A stretch of DNA of 64,000 nucleotides from Daldinia sp. FL1419 (GCA_025201765.1 MU623374.1:124001-188000); one strand, 5' to 3'. Counted from the first letter of the stretch, positions 47,061 to 59,308 are shown. A program made the numbers and translations. The notes: generated from the letters alone by a model not told the origin.

Positions 47061-50000
47061 CTATTGCAACAACAGCGCATCTTCGTCGAGTCTTCCAAAT
47101 AATTCCTTGATTTCCTTCTCCACGACCTTGAGCTCCTTCGCCAGCTGGCCGGTAACCAAAGCGTACGCGTACAAGAGCGCGTAGTCTGGTTCCTCCACGA
47201 CGACATCGCCTAATGCCGGGACCTTGACCCTAAGACCAATTTTGGTACTCGCATCCGCGTCCCCGTTTTCCGCGGTCGCGGACGAGGCTTTACCACCATC
47301 CTCGGGCGCGGCTTCGATCTGATTATGCTCCTTTCTGAAGCGGAAGATCTTGCCTAACAACTTATCCCGAATGACCATGACGCTAGGAATGGCATCCGTT
47401 AAGGGATATTCGAGCATAATACTAGAGGCAAGCACTTGGAAAACGTGGCATATGCGCGCGCAGAGCTGTTCTCGCTCCTCTGCTGTATAATACAACAATG
47501 CTTTCTCACCGTCGCTAAGGCGACCGTGCTTTTGCGTCACCAAACTCATAGCGTGGAACGCGTCGAGCGCCCGCTGCGTCGAAGCCATGATGCGTCCATA
47601 CGCTTCGAAAGGAAATGGACCGCGGAGCTCATACTCATTATTCGCGGCGACACGAAGGGTCTGCAGCTGTGATGCATAGCGTTGCATAGCAGCCTGCTCG
47701 CCTATCTTCATGTAACTCGTAGCCGTAGCGTCGTTACGAAGGAGAACAGCCAGGGGACCTCGTTTCCAAACAAGCCCCATTTGAAGATAGAGAGCCGCTA
47801 GACCCTCCTTGAACTTTTGACGAGCAGGCATTGGCCAGATCAAACGGCATATGATTAGACCCCAGATAATTCCAACAGACACGGCTACGACTCTGTGGAA
47901 AGCAATGGAACTGATGATAGGATGGACGCCACCCTCGTCATCATCGTCGTCATCAACATCCTGCGTGAGCGAATACGCGTATAATGAGGACACGTTGTAG
48001 CTTAGCAATATGAAGCGACCAAATGCCGGATTACCGCGATCGATCATGATATAAAACGCACCGAAGGCGACAGCCCAGCCCAAGATGGCAAGCGCGATAG
48101 GGTTTCCGTCCGATATCCACCAGTTGACCAAGACAAAGGCAGCGCCCATAATGGTACCTGTGAAACGAGACCAGCCAGTAGCATTAGACGCGCCCACGGT
48201 CATCGAGCAGACAATCATGAAGGACAAGAGACCCCATTCGCCTCGCCAATGCGCGTAAATCGGCCGTGTCTGAGGAATGAAGGCGAACATGGCGTAGAGG
48301 GCGGCGCCTATACCAACCTTGAGGCCGAAACGAACTATATTAAAATATCAGTGGATTGCTTTTGACAAGGGGCGTTTCGATCACGACTTACTGTCATTCC
48401 TTGCTAGAAATCTAAAGAATTTTAACAGAGTCCGAGAGGTAGTTCGAACGAGGTGGTCCCATAAGCTTTCGCCTTGCGGCGCTGCATCCCAGCTAAAGGT
48501 ACCGCGTCGCTTCATGGCCTCGGGGATACCCTGAGGTAGTTTAGACTGCCTAAGCCTCTTAACCGGTTGGAGCAGGGATAACTGCTCCGGGTCCCCTTTC
48601 TTTGTCTTTGATCTGAGATTAATGTGTTTCCAGAACATCAACCATTTCCATGTCCGCTTGCCGTGCTCGCTGACATCTCGCAGGTCGTCTACGGTGTCTA
48701 GGTATATCTGCATCTCGTCTGCGAAACTAAGCAGACTAAATGAGAAATGTCCACACGCTGCAGCTACCTCTTCAAAATCTGCCTGAATGGATTCAGATCG
48801 GGTCCTACCTAGTTCGATCGTCTTATAGATCTCTTCTAGTGCGTTTCCTCTCGCCTGATTATAGAGGGATATCGCATCAGAAAGACTTTGTTTGAACTGT
48901 TCGTTGATATTGATTGGGGCACCCGGAGCTCCGAATAGGGGCTCTCTAAGCATTTCAGCCATTGTGTGTACCAAAGATTTCATCGATGGACCGAGACGCG
49001 CAATAAACAATTCGAAGATATCAGATGGAGTTCTTAACGACGAAGTAGATGCAGATAACGTGGGTGGCGCGTCTTGCGTAGGCGCTACGTCCTCCTCCCT
49101 GTCGCTCCGCTCGTCAGGCGCCTCATCGATAGGACCAAGAACACCGAATCTATTACTTCCGCTCTTCAATGTCGCCGATAGAGACCTGGCAAAAGTGGGC
49201 GAAAAGGGGTTTGCGGATTGGGAAAATGGAGAGGTCGCCGAATGGGAGGACAGTGGACCGAAAGATACTTCCCTCAACAGCTCGAACTGGGTATTAGCCG
49301 CACTTCTCAGACCGCCGAGGGACTGGGCCAGGTTCTCCATCGACTTTACTACAGCCTTGTCGCGCCTGTAAATCTGCTCCCGTCCCAAGATATAGTATTC
49401 ATACTTGGATTCCCGAGCATTCTTGTTCATTTGAGATAAAGTTGAAGTATACGTAGACGAAGCCTTCGTGAAAGCACTCGAGGTAAAGTCTTCTTCAGCG
49501 CCGCTCAAGAACCCACTTGCTATCATAGACAACATATCGCCGAGCGACGTAGACGCGTTTTGCATGGATTTTCGGAGTGCTAACCTCGCAGAAACTGGCC
49601 ATAAGATCAAGTTGACCAGCGTTGATATCACGGTAGCCATGAGTAAAATCTTTAGCGACTGTATAATCTTCTGGTTGGTAAAGACGCCCGTATGGACCGA
49701 GTTCTCCTTGGTTATAATCGTGATGATACCAATGGATGCTATACTGGCACCAACACTGACGAGAGGGTTATTGAGTTTCTGCTTGACCCATCCGACAAAA
49801 CCCAAACCACCTCCAACGAATATAAGGAGGACCAAGATATAGGACAACTCGACCATGTCCAACACAGAACCGAAGAGTACCGAAGTAGCCATGGACAAAG
49901 TTCCGATAAACATAGCGTAACATACGGCGACGACTGCAATGGCAACGGCTTCTATCTGCGAGCCTGTCGATCTAGCCGGGTGAAAATAAACAGTAATGGT

Positions 50001-50630
50001 GGCGACAATATGTTTCCCATCCATCGGACCTAGAAATCTGGCAGCAGGTCGCCAAAAGGTTCCCATGCTAGCCAGGAGGTATGCGATAGAACATTTTATA
50101 GTACCTCGCCCCATGGGCGAATTTACCCACGCCCACAAGTTATTAGACGCAACACGAGTATTGTGCCACATGTTCCAGACCTTCTCCTTCACCGTGTCAC
50201 CCTCAGTGAGGGGACGTATTCCATCATCGTCGGAGCCGTCAAGGTGCGGGTATCGCAAGGAGAACTGACGGCGTGTTCGTTCACCGGTACCAGGGACAAT
50301 CCAGGTACCATTGCGTAGTTTCTGTCGTCGAGGAGGCATCGCGTTAGCATATGGTTTCCGCTATCTTCTTGAGATTGAAGATGTGTTGGAATTTTAAGTC
50401 GCACGCAGAGACCTAACTCTACTAATCTCCCGCATGGTCCGGTGACATCAAGTAGAATAAAGAAATGAAAAATAATGATCAAAAAAGACAAGAGAGAAAA
50501 TATCGGTCAGTTGTCATAATAGTAGACTTTTATTTTTACTTACACTCCTCGCTGGTGCTCTGCTAGGTCGTAGTGGTCGCGAAGCTCCACCAGCACCGGG
50601 ATCATTACTAGTATTACCGTTGCTGGTCAT
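47061..50630 (-). CDS. BRE4 / aromatic-acid-exporter-like multipass membrane protein
   Basis: Preferred model, three exons: 50630-50544, 50321-48392, 48334-47061; 1096 aa. The first exon (MTSNGNTSNDPGAGG..) is joined by GTAAGT and a CTAAC branch point followed by CAG at 50322. The alternative is a start at 50339 (MPPRRQK) without that exon. Two blocks of about six membrane helices each (for example IVATITVYFHPARS, LLIFVGGGLGFVGW; later LLSFMIVCSMTVGASNATGW, LAILGWAVAFGAFYIMID) flank a soluble middle region rich in Ser and Asp. This is the ArAE_2_N / BRE4 architecture. Known: yeast BRE4 affects brefeldin A sensitivity; relatives resemble bacterial aromatic-acid efflux proteins (FUSC type). The substrate is unknown. 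The usual length of fungal members is about 1000-1100 aa. Confidence 0.85.
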
Positions 50631-51622
50631 AGCTTGATATTCGATGACGGCCCTCTTCTTCTTCCTCTTCTTTCGTCCCGCGCGACTTTCCTAGAATTGC
50701 TGCGGCATTGTCAAACGAGAGATGGGAGAAATAGAAAGAGAGAAGAAAAAAAAGAAATACTCTGTAGGGATGAGATGGATAGAAGGAATAGCTGCGTCGT
50801 TAACCAAAAAGTAACACAAGAATTATAGGCTGTTACACGCGCATCTAATACTAGGGATGACAAGCTTTGAAGGTCATTTGACGATGTTGGATCCATTACC
50901 TTCATAAACTGTTGACGGTTGTAGCCGGTTCCACTTATTATCTAGGTACATACTACATAGTTGTATTACAGCCAATGGAACGTGATTTCCCGACTAAATG
51001 CGTCATCACACGCGCTTCTACCTTGCGATGGTACCTCCCTAGGTAGCCTATAAAAGCCCAATTGAGAGTGGAAACAAGCAATAGCAGCACCCGCAGCACC
51101 CCACCGAAACTCCCGGCTCCTTCCAAGTCTTGGTTCCAAAGACCGCTAAAAGGTACGATACCTTACAGATTAACTACCTAGGTAGGTAGGTAACTATGTA
51201 CTTTATACATATCCGGGTATGTCCATGGGTGCGTTACGTTTTAGTCACGAATTCGATCTACGTTACTTACACTAGATGTACATACTAGCAACTACAACAT
51301 CAAAAGTTACCTACGTCGCAAGAAGGTATCTACAAACCCTGGCCCCTATTCAGCCTTTCCAACCTTAAATAACTAAATAATAATACCTATAAAGTTTACT
51401 TTTTCTTAAATAACCTTGCTCAATTCCAATCTTACAAAGTGGACCTACCGTTCAAAAAACATACCATCACACCCTACCTATCCTATTCAGAACCGTTTCC
51501 ATTCGCAAACCAGCCGGACTGAAATCGCTACCTAACACATCAGGTAGCTACACCAGAGAAACTAGAGGCGAGGAGAGGAGAATCATTGCAATCGAAAGGG
51601 AGGAGAAACAGCATTAGACATA
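50631..51622. other. divergent promoter region
   Basis: 1.0 kb between divergent genes; a CCTAGGTAGGTAGGTAAC cluster at about 51177-51195, and CT/CA-rich leader sequence up to 51600. No gene. Confidence 0.55.
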
Positions 51623-52264
51623 ATGGCCAACCTACCCTCTCAACACCCACACCTCTCCCTCCACCTCACCGACCGCGCCCTCACGCCCCTCATATCCTCT
51701 TCCTCTCCCACGCGCTCCCCCTCCCGCCTCGAAGCCCTAACCTCACTCTCCCACGCCGCGCTCTCCGCGCACGAATCCGCACTACGCCTAGGCCTCGGCG
51801 CGCCCCTGCGTGTAATGGTCGAGCACGACACAGGGCCCATCGTGCTACAATCCTTCCTACGCGCCGACACCAGCCCTACACTCTCCCACTCCGGGCCGGC
51901 ATTCCCCCCATCCACTCCTCACACCACCATCCACGACAACGACAGCGCCGTAACCCCCTCCCGCCCTTCGACGTCCGTATCTTCGACCACCGCCGCCGAC
52001 CCAGACGTCGGGCCCAACGGCGCCAGCCCCAGCAGTCCCACAAACACCCTCGAGCACCGCCTGCAGCAGCTCCAACTCCCGCCCGAGCCCGAGCCCGAGG
52101 ACACCAACGCCCCGCCGATGCTAGTCAGCATAGTCGTGGCCCCCAGCGCAGACGAGGCGCGTGATGCGCGGCGCGCGGCAGCCAGGCTCGAGCGGGTAGG
52201 GCGCGCGATACAAGCTCAATGGGCAGAAGTCCAGGGGTTAGAGGATGGGGGCGCGGGAGACTGA
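51623..52264 (+). CDS. hypothetical protein, C-rich coding strand
   Basis: A single exon of 213 aa starting MANLPSQHPHLSLHLTDRAL. The sense strand is strikingly C-rich and G-poor in the first two thirds, unlike neighbouring genes. Residues about 30-80 look like a helix followed by strands (SLSHAALSAHESALRLG, then RVMVEHDTGPIVLQSFL); this could be a small roadblock-like fold as in LAMTOR5/Ego subunits, but that is only a guess. The middle (85-150) is Ser/Thr/Pro-rich, and the end returns to order (MLVSIVVAPSADEARDARRAAARLERVG). I do not recognise the family with confidence. The overlapping 192-codon frame at 51586-52164 is a shadow. Confidence 0.6.
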   Translation: MANLPSQHPHLSLHLTDRALTPLISSSSPTRSPSRLEALTSLSHAALSAHESALRLGLGAPLRVMVEHDTGPIVLQSFLRADTSPTLSHSGPAFPPSTPHTTIHDNDSAVTPSRPSTSVSSTTAADPDVGPNGASPSSPTNTLEHRLQQLQLPPEPEPEDTNAPPMLVSIVVAPSADEARDARRAAARLERVGRAIQAQWAEVQGLEDGGAGD

Positions 52265-53138
52265 GGGGAGGGGTTAGGAGGATTGGAGAGGAGAAACTAG
52301 GGATATGATATCAAAGGGTATAAAAGGAAGAGAAAGCGTAAGGAGGGGAAAGGACGAACAAGCGAAGAGGAAAGGGAAGGGGGAAATAGAAGAACACGGC
52401 AACGATAAATCGGCATCAATCATCTCAAGCCAGATTAGCCAAGCCCAAGCCCAAGCCCAGGCCCAAGAGAAGGAAGAGGGAACCTACTATATTCCCGCCA
52501 GAGTCTACCAGGACGTCATCCCGACTCGGCAGTCCAAAAGAGCATTTTTGTGGATGAAAAGGGGTCGCCTACCTACATACGAACCTGACGAGTGCAAAGA
52601 TCGCCAACACATGGCTCGTTCTATCATTAGAAACTAGATCGCCCGCCGTGGGAGATCTACATGGACCATGTGGACTACCCATCCGGCTTGCATGTTACTT
52701 TTACACCGGGTCGCAATAGCGTCACCTCTAAAGCGAACCAAAAGACATCTATAAATAGTCATTCTCGAGATATACCAAGAGTATACTTCTGTAGCCAGGT
52801 GCCGCGGTACAAGTACGACAAAGCAATATCATTTAGAAACCCACAGTAAGTTCTGAAAGCACGCGATCTTCACTGGTTACTAGGTTAGGCACTTGATATG
52901 ATATATCACAGCATAGCATTGGGAGTACGGGGGAAAAAAGTTGATCAGTAGGCCAAATTGTATTTTGCTACATATTGCCTATAGGGGTACTTTATTTAAA
53001 TTCATTTCCATTGCTCGTGATATTGGATTATTTTGGCTCGCAAGTCTATATGTCCGCGAACACCGTCTGGTTTATTGCGCCAGCTAACATAACCACACCA
53101 AGACTTAACAACATCGCTAGTCTATATTTTTTTTTTTT
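52265..53138. other. convergent intergenic
   Basis: 870 nt. It contains a CAAGCC/CAGGCC hexamer tandem (about 52439-52467) in a purine-rich stretch and a T-run (53128-53140) at the transketolase 3' end. A 110-codon frame at 52305-52637 is low complexity and not supported as a gene. Confidence 0.5.
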
Positions 53139-55574
53139 TTAAATAAGCTGCTGGAACGCACGGTTGATAGGCGAGCGGATGTTGGGAACACCCTTCCAGA
53201 ACTCGACAGTGGCAACAGCCCTCTTTGACACACCCTCGGGAGTGAATTCGAACTTCTGTTCTCTTTATTAGTATACGATTAGTGTAGAAAGATCGGGAAA
53301 ACCTGCCTTGTAGACGTCCTTGTAGGCGCCAGAAGCACCGAATCGGTTCAGACCGAACTGCTCGTGGGTATATCTCTCCCAGCCCATTGTGCTCATGACC
53401 TCAACGGACAGAGATGGGATACCGTCAGGGAGAACGCTCAGTCTGTATTCCTTGCTTTGCGCATCGAAGACCTCGAAGCAGGGAATGGAGACGACACGTG
53501 CCTTTAGGCCGTGGTTCTCTTGGAGGTACTTGGCAGCATCAACGCAGATGCAGACTTCGGAACCGGTCGAAACGAGTGTGATATCGGCACCCTCAACTTC
53601 GTGTAGGACGTAACCACCCTTGTTCGCCTTCTCGATGGTTGAGCCCTCGAGTTGAGGCAGGTTCTGTCGCGATAGAGCGATGATGCTAGGGGTGTGCTTG
53701 GAAGTTATGGCGAGGTAGTAAGCACTGCTGGTCTCGTTACCGTCAGCCGGTCGCCAGACCATCATGTTGGGTAGGGCACGGAAGTGGGCGAGGGTCTCAA
53801 TAGGCTGGTGAGTAGGGCCATCTTCACCGAGACCAATAGAGTCGTGGGTGGCGACCCAGATGGTTCGGACCTGCGACAGCGAAGATAGACGCACGGCACC
53901 GGCAGCGTACGAGACGAAATTGAGGAAGGTACCAGAGTAGGGGATAAGAGTACCGTAAGCGGCAAGACCGTTCATGATAGCACCCATACCATGCTCACGA
54001 ACACCGTATCGGATATATCGGCCAGCGTAGTCACCTAGCTTGGTCGACGGGTGCTGGAAGTCAGTAGCACCCTTCCATCGCGTTAGATTAGATCCAGTCA
54101 AATCAGCGGAACCACCGATAAGCTCGGGAATAGCGGTTTCGATCTTGGACAGGACAATCTCGGAAAGCTTTCGAGATGCCACGGCAGCATCCTTGGGGGT
54201 GTAGACGGGGAGGTTCTTCTCCCAGCCCTCGGGGAGCTCGCCCCTCAGACGACGGGAGAGGTCGGCGTGCTCAGCCTGGTACTTGGTAGCGTAGCTGGCG
54301 AACAGCTTGTTCCACTCTTCTTCAAGAGCGGCGCCCTCGGCAGCCTTCTTGGCATATAGGTCATACACCTCTTGGGGTACGACGAAAGATTGTTCGGGAT
54401 TGAAGCCGAACTTCTGCTTAAGCTGCTTGATGTCGTCAGCCTTTAGAGGGGAGCCGTGAACTCCGTGGGTACCCTGCTGTAAGGAACCGAAACCAATGGT
54501 GGTCTTTAGCTTGATCAATGAAGGCTTGTCCTTGACGTCCTTGCACTTTTGGATAGCCTTCTCGATGGCCTCGAGGTCGTTGTCACCGTCAGTGACAACC
54601 TCGACGTGCCAGCCGTACGATTCGTATCGCTTAACTACATCTTCGGTGAAAGCACATGCGGTGTCACCGTCGATGGTAATTTGGTTGTCGTCGTAGACGG
54701 CAATCAAGTTGCCTAGTTTTAAGTGACCAGCTAGAGAGGAAGCTTCGCTAGAAACGCCCTCCATCAAACAACCATCGCCCAAGAAGCTGTAGGTGTAGTT
54801 GTCAACAAGAGGGAAACCATCCTTGTTGAAGGTGGCGGCTGTTTGGGCCTGGGCAATAGCAAGACCAACAGCGTTAGAGATACCCTGACCAAGAGGACCG
54901 GTAGTAACTTCGATACCCGGGGTGTCGTGGGCCTCGGGATGTCCGGGAGTGATGCTGTCAATTTTCTAGGGGTTGTTAGAAAAACTTATCTGCTAAATGA
55001 GCACGGCAGGTTAACTCACTCGGAAGTTCTTGATGTCTTCTATGGACAGATCGTATCCGAAAAGGTGAAGGAGAGCATATTGGAGCATGCATCCGTGTCC
55101 GTTGCTAAAACCCTATAATTAGCAGATGGAATAAAAAGGTAGTTAGAGTTCAGCCTGACTTACGAGAGGACGAATCGGTCACGGTTCAGCCACTTGGGGT
55201 TCTTGGGGTTGAACTTCATGAACTTGTTGAATAGGACGTGGGCAACCGGTGCCATACCCCTATAAAAGTTAGTATAAAGGACGTTTCCCTACCCTTTTTG
55301 TAGATGGATATTTTTTTACTCACATGGGCGCGCCAGGGTGGCCCGAGTTGGACGCGAAGGTGGCATCGACCTAGAAAAAGGCAATTGTTAACATAATATA
55401 TTCTAACTCGTTGGAAACTCGTGATGTAGGCTCGAATGGGGTCAGAAAAGCTTCAAAAAATGAGCTCACGATGGAGGGGCAAAGCGGGGGCGGGGTTAAT
55501 TGAAAGAATCGTCATCTTACCGCGAGAACACGGATCGTGTTAATGGCAAGCCAATCCTGCTCAGTGTATCCCAT
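53139..55574 (-). CDS. TKL1: transketolase, pentose phosphate pathway
   Basis: Six exons: 55574-55521, 55370-55324, 55259-55164, 55104-55020, 54965-53307, 53255-53139; 685 aa, the normal length. Seen: IRVLAVDATFASNSGHPGAPMG, RFVLSNGHGC, PGIEVTTGPLGQG, the thiamine-diphosphate motif starting GDGCLMEGVSSE, ELIGGSADLTGSN, YGVREHGMGAIMNG, and THDSIGLGEDGPTHQPIE. Known: a TPP/Mg-dependent transfer of two-carbon ketol units between sugar phosphates in the cytosol. Odd: the last intron (53306-53256) starts with GC instead of GT (AAG|GCAGGT..CAG); it has a TACTAAT branch point, and only this splice joins YK to KFEFTPEGV in frame. The 5' half is cut into four short exons, a pattern expected of a highly expressed old gene. 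Confidence 0.97.
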
Positions 55575-56140
55575 GGTTGCGGTTTTTACGTCGATGCCTT
55601 GGGAATTGAGTACAAAAAAGAGAGTATTTGGGTGAAAAGAGGAAGATTGAGAGAAGAGAGGAAGAGAAGGAGGGAAGACTTGCGGGTGGTTAAAGTGTTT
55701 TTTGGTTTTCTGGACGACCGGCAACGGTCTCTTCTCATTGCTGCATGGGTCAACATTGGGCCACCATGGGATACCGGCATGGTCCAATGGGCCACCGCGG
55801 GTCGGTCACCTTCACTGTATGGGTCTTAGTCCTTCCTTAGTTCTTAGTGGAGTGAACAAGGCACTGACACGATGTATGTATCTGGTTCGTGACAGCCCTT
55901 TTTTTTCTGCTGAGGCGACTTCCATATTACCTACATGCTATGTGAAACGATCAAATCATGGGCAAGTACAATGCATTATAGGTACGTATATCATGCGATA
56001 TCATTGTAGGTACATCCATCACCTAGGCGAATGTACATCAAATGTAGGCAAGTGGGGGTGGGGTTTTGGTTCTAACGAAGTGGGCTTAGTGGACACTGAA
56101 CTGGAATCGGAGCCGATAGTCATACGCTGCCAGTTTCTAT

Positions 56141-56182
56141 AGACTGGATTAAGACTGGATTAAGACTGGATATACACTGGAT
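56141..56182 (+). repeat. 11-bp tandem repeat, about 4 copies
   Basis: AGACTGGATTA repeated three times with the last units diverging (AGACTGGATAT, ACACTGGAT). Confidence 0.8.
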
Positions 56183-57419
56183 CATCAGCGGCATTATTTC
56201 GTCACCCTTTTTGACCCCCTTATCAAAATCCTCAACACAATAGGCTTGCCAAGGTCTAGGTAGTCTAATAACGAGTCTCCAAAACATCTTCTCCACCAAA
56301 AGTCCAACAACGCCTCAACTAAAAGTTTTTTTTTTTTTTTCCTCATGCAAATATTCTCGGACTCGACGAAGGCTACTTTGCCACTATGTCAGATCAAATA
56401 TACTATTCATCTACCTAGGTAGTGATACATCGGTACCTAATCACATCCATAAACGACGTCATCTTTTCACTAACTATTAAACTTTTTCACCTTGAATAAT
56501 TTCGTTCTCGAGATCATCAACTGCTTCACAGTACACAATTCTATCGACAATAATAATAATAAAAATCCCCGGAATACCTAATGCAGCAAAGCTCTTACCC
56601 ACATGTGACATAAACGTCTTACTACGCGGGCAAGCAGGGGCACAGTAGACAACCCCTCCGGCCTCGTCTAGTTGAGATATATTTATACCTAAGAGGAATA
56701 ATACCCCTATGCTCGGCGCGTCCTACTCTAGACGCAACGATAGTCCCCTCTGCAGCCCTGCAGGATAGGTGTATTGCCATCCATCTGATAGGTCCGGAAA
56801 AAGGCTCATGGCCTACAGTAGTGTCTAGTATTAAACCTACCTAAACCTACCTAGGTCCTAACCTAGTACCTAGTTGCCCGGGGGATTGGTACCTCTATCA
56901 CTACTTCATAGGTAACTACTGCCATATACCTTGTAACCGTCGGGGAACAAGCATACGGGCATCCTGTTCCGTAGCTCGTACGTAGGTATCCAGGTGGTTG
57001 GGATACGATACTTGGTAAGATTCTACGACCATGGACATCTTCATGTTCCCAAGTAAGTAATTAACTAACCTAGTGTACATTCTACGTATAACTTACTCGA
57101 GGTTCGTTCGGTAAGGATTTCGTCAATATGCCTATGTCGGACTTAGGACATTGTATACCTAACTACCTAGGTATACATTCATCTTCGTTTTAATATCCAC
57201 GTCAGCCTTTGTAAGCCCTCCTTGTTAGGTAGTTCTCGGTACCAAGCCCAATGGTAGAAAATAATCCCGAAAAGGTGCGCCATATTAGAAAACTCCAAAA
57301 GCTCCAAAAGCACTTGGCAAAGCCTATTCGAGCAACGTGAGCGGGCAGGAGAACATCATTCGAGGATTATTCACCTTAATCCTCTCGACACCTCTTACCG
57401 TACCAATAGTAACATAGTA

Positions 57420-57450
<31 letters not shown>

Positions 57451-57451
57451 T
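57420..57451. repeat. (AT)n microsatellite
   Basis: About 30 nt of alternating A and T, broken by one TG step. Confidence 0.85.
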
Positions 57452-58147
57452 GGACGCGGAAATGCGGAACGTGCGCTTCTCCCGTGACACTCGCGTACTC
57501 CAAGAACCTTTATTAAAATACTTCGCCGCTAGCTTCGCGGTTGTGTAGGCTGTTTTGAGACATCGCCTCGAGGTAAATCATACCTTCGGTTCGGGTCGAC
57601 CGGAGCAGTTGAAAGAGATACTGACTAAGTCAAGCACCCTTTATACCTACGCGGCTTTAGTTCAATGGCATTTATTATTTTATACCTCGGTTCGAAAGGC
57701 TTCCTACAAACACTGATCTAGCAAGAAGGAAACGCTTAAGCTTGGATTGTGACTTACACTATAGTAAGAGGCGGATGATTCAAGTACGAATCCGTTAGGA
57801 ACTTGTAGTTTTATTTCTCGAGTTTTACACGAAAATATATTATATACAAAATGTATTATATAGGTACCTACATAGGTAGTGATAGAATCGTAATAGAATG
57901 TGTACAGACGATTGATGGTAAAGAAACCCAAGATATTGGCCGTGCTATCTACCTGGATAATCCTCAACGCAGCATCCACTAAACAAATTTGAGCGACTTA
58001 AATTTTTGATCGAACGAACGCTCAAGCCTTAGTTTGGATCAAAATGAAAATCAAATAAAAATCAAGTAAAAATCAATATAGCTAGAATAATACATCGTTA
58101 GGAGAAAGACAGAATATCGCATTAAATTCATAATTACCAAGAAAGCC

Positions 58148-59308
58148 ATGGTAAAAAAGTCTTCCAGCTCCAAACCAAAGCCGGCTCGGACCTCAGCATC
58201 GAGCTCCAAGTCGGCAGCATCCAGAGATCAGCAACCAGCGGAGCCTATCGCAGTCTCCGCCGAAGACCTCAAAGCCCAGCAAAGGCTTCTCAACGTATTC
58301 AGCGACACGTTTAGGGATACACTCGGCGCCGAGGACTTCAGCGCTGTCCTGCAGAGGGTCAAGCAAGCCCTCTTCAACCGGGACTTCGAGGCTGCTTTCG
58401 GCAGTGAGCGGTTTCTTGAGGTATACGCTGCGCGATGGAGTCCGCCGCGCGCGCTGTGCTATGCGAGGATTTTGGGGGATATTACGGGAGAGTTGGAGCC
58501 GTTGATGCTTACTGCTACGACTGAGGGAGGGAATATCGTTGCCGAGGGGGATGTGGATGAGGTTGAGTACGGACGAGTGTCGCCTACAGTTGACCTAGAA
58601 GATCCGGAAGAGGCGAAGCCAACCACCTTAAAGGTGTTCGCAATCGGCGGCGCCGCTGCCGAAATCGTCGCCTTTGGTGATTTCCTCCGGAACACGGGGA
58701 CAACGATATCAGGTGCCCTCACGCTCCTAGATACCGGCCCCTGGGGCTCCGTAGTCGAAAAACTGCACTCCGGCTTAACGGCCCCGCCACCCCTATCCAA
58801 GTACGCGAGTGCCGCCGCCAAAGCATCCAACGCAGCGCTCGTCTCGCCAGCTTCGCGGCTGCAGTCGACATTTGTGCAGCAGGATGTTCTCCAACTCGAT
58901 ACTTCCAAACTCTCAGATCTACTAGGCCGGACGCCGGTGCTCGTCACGCTACTCTTTACGCTTAATGAACTGTACACGTCCGGCGGTATTAAGATGACGA
59001 CCGCGTTCCTGCGGAACCTAAGCGCTTCTATACCAGTCGACTCGCTACTACTCGTCGTTGACAGCCCAGGAAGCTACTCGGAGGCAGCGGTGGGCAAAGA
59101 GGCGAAGAAATACCCCATGCAATGGCTCTTAGACCACACGCTCCTGCAAGCTGATAAGCTCCCAGCCGAGGGGTGCCATTGGGAGAAGATACAGTCACAC
59201 GACTCGGTATGGTTCCGCCTCGGCGAGGGACTGCGGTATCCTATGGATTTACAAGATATGCGCTACCAAATGCATTTATACCGAGCCATCACCCCGTCTT
59301 CCGACTAA
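58148..59308 (+). CDS. BMT6: 25S rRNA m3U methyltransferase BMT6-like
   Basis: One exon, 386 aa. A Ser/Lys-rich N-terminus (KKSSSSKPKPARTSASSSK) suits a nucleolar basic tail. The core has KQALFNRDFEAAFG, YAARWSPPRALCYARIL, a SAM-binding-type loop FAIGGAAAEIVAF, GALTLLDTGPWGSVVEKL, LVTLLFTLNELYTSGG, LLLVVDSPGSYSE and a C-terminal RYPMDLQDMRYQMHLYR, all as in the fungal PF11312 family. Known: yeast Bmt6 methylates U2843 of 25S rRNA at N3. Length is close to the yeast protein. The start is the first ATG after an AT-rich leader. It is convergent with the SAC phosphatase with only about 110 nt between the stop codons, so the 3' UTRs probably overlap. Confidence 0.9.
   Translation: MVKKSSSSKPKPARTSASSSKSAASRDQQPAEPIAVSAEDLKAQQRLLNVFSDTFRDTLGAEDFSAVLQRVKQALFNRDFEAAFGSERFLEVYAARWSPPRALCYARILGDITGELEPLMLTATTEGGNIVAEGDVDEVEYGRVSPTVDLEDPEEAKPTTLKVFAIGGAAAEIVAFGDFLRNTGTTISGALTLLDTGPWGSVVEKLHSGLTAPPPLSKYASAAAKASNAALVSPASRLQSTFVQQDVLQLDTSKLSDLLGRTPVLVTLLFTLNELYTSGGIKMTTAFLRNLSASIPVDSLLLVVDSPGSYSEAAVGKEAKKYPMQWLLDHTLLQADKLPAEGCHWEKIQSHDSVWFRLGEGLRYPMDLQDMRYQMHLYRAITPSSD

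Larger units (their letters stand above)
55575..58147. other. intergenic, 2.6 kb, no gene seen
   Basis: A divergent promoter region of transketolase (-) and BMT6 (+). It contains an 11-bp tandem (56141-56182), a T-run near 56323-56340, many CCTAGG/GGTACC palindromes (56410, 56836-56880, 57160), an AT microsatellite (57420-57451) and a tRNA-like fragment near 57650 that I reject as a tRNA gene. Confidence 0.55.

Noticed and set aside
51586..52164. 192-codon Arg/Pro-rich ORF
   Set aside because: It is a frame shadow of the 51623-52264 ORF, created by the C-rich composition.
57650..57705. tRNA-like sequence (GCGGCTTTAGTTCAATGG followed by GGTTCGAAAGG)
   Set aside because: A-box and B-box-like words are present, but the distance is too short for a full tRNA and the 3' acceptor strand does not pair with the 5' end.
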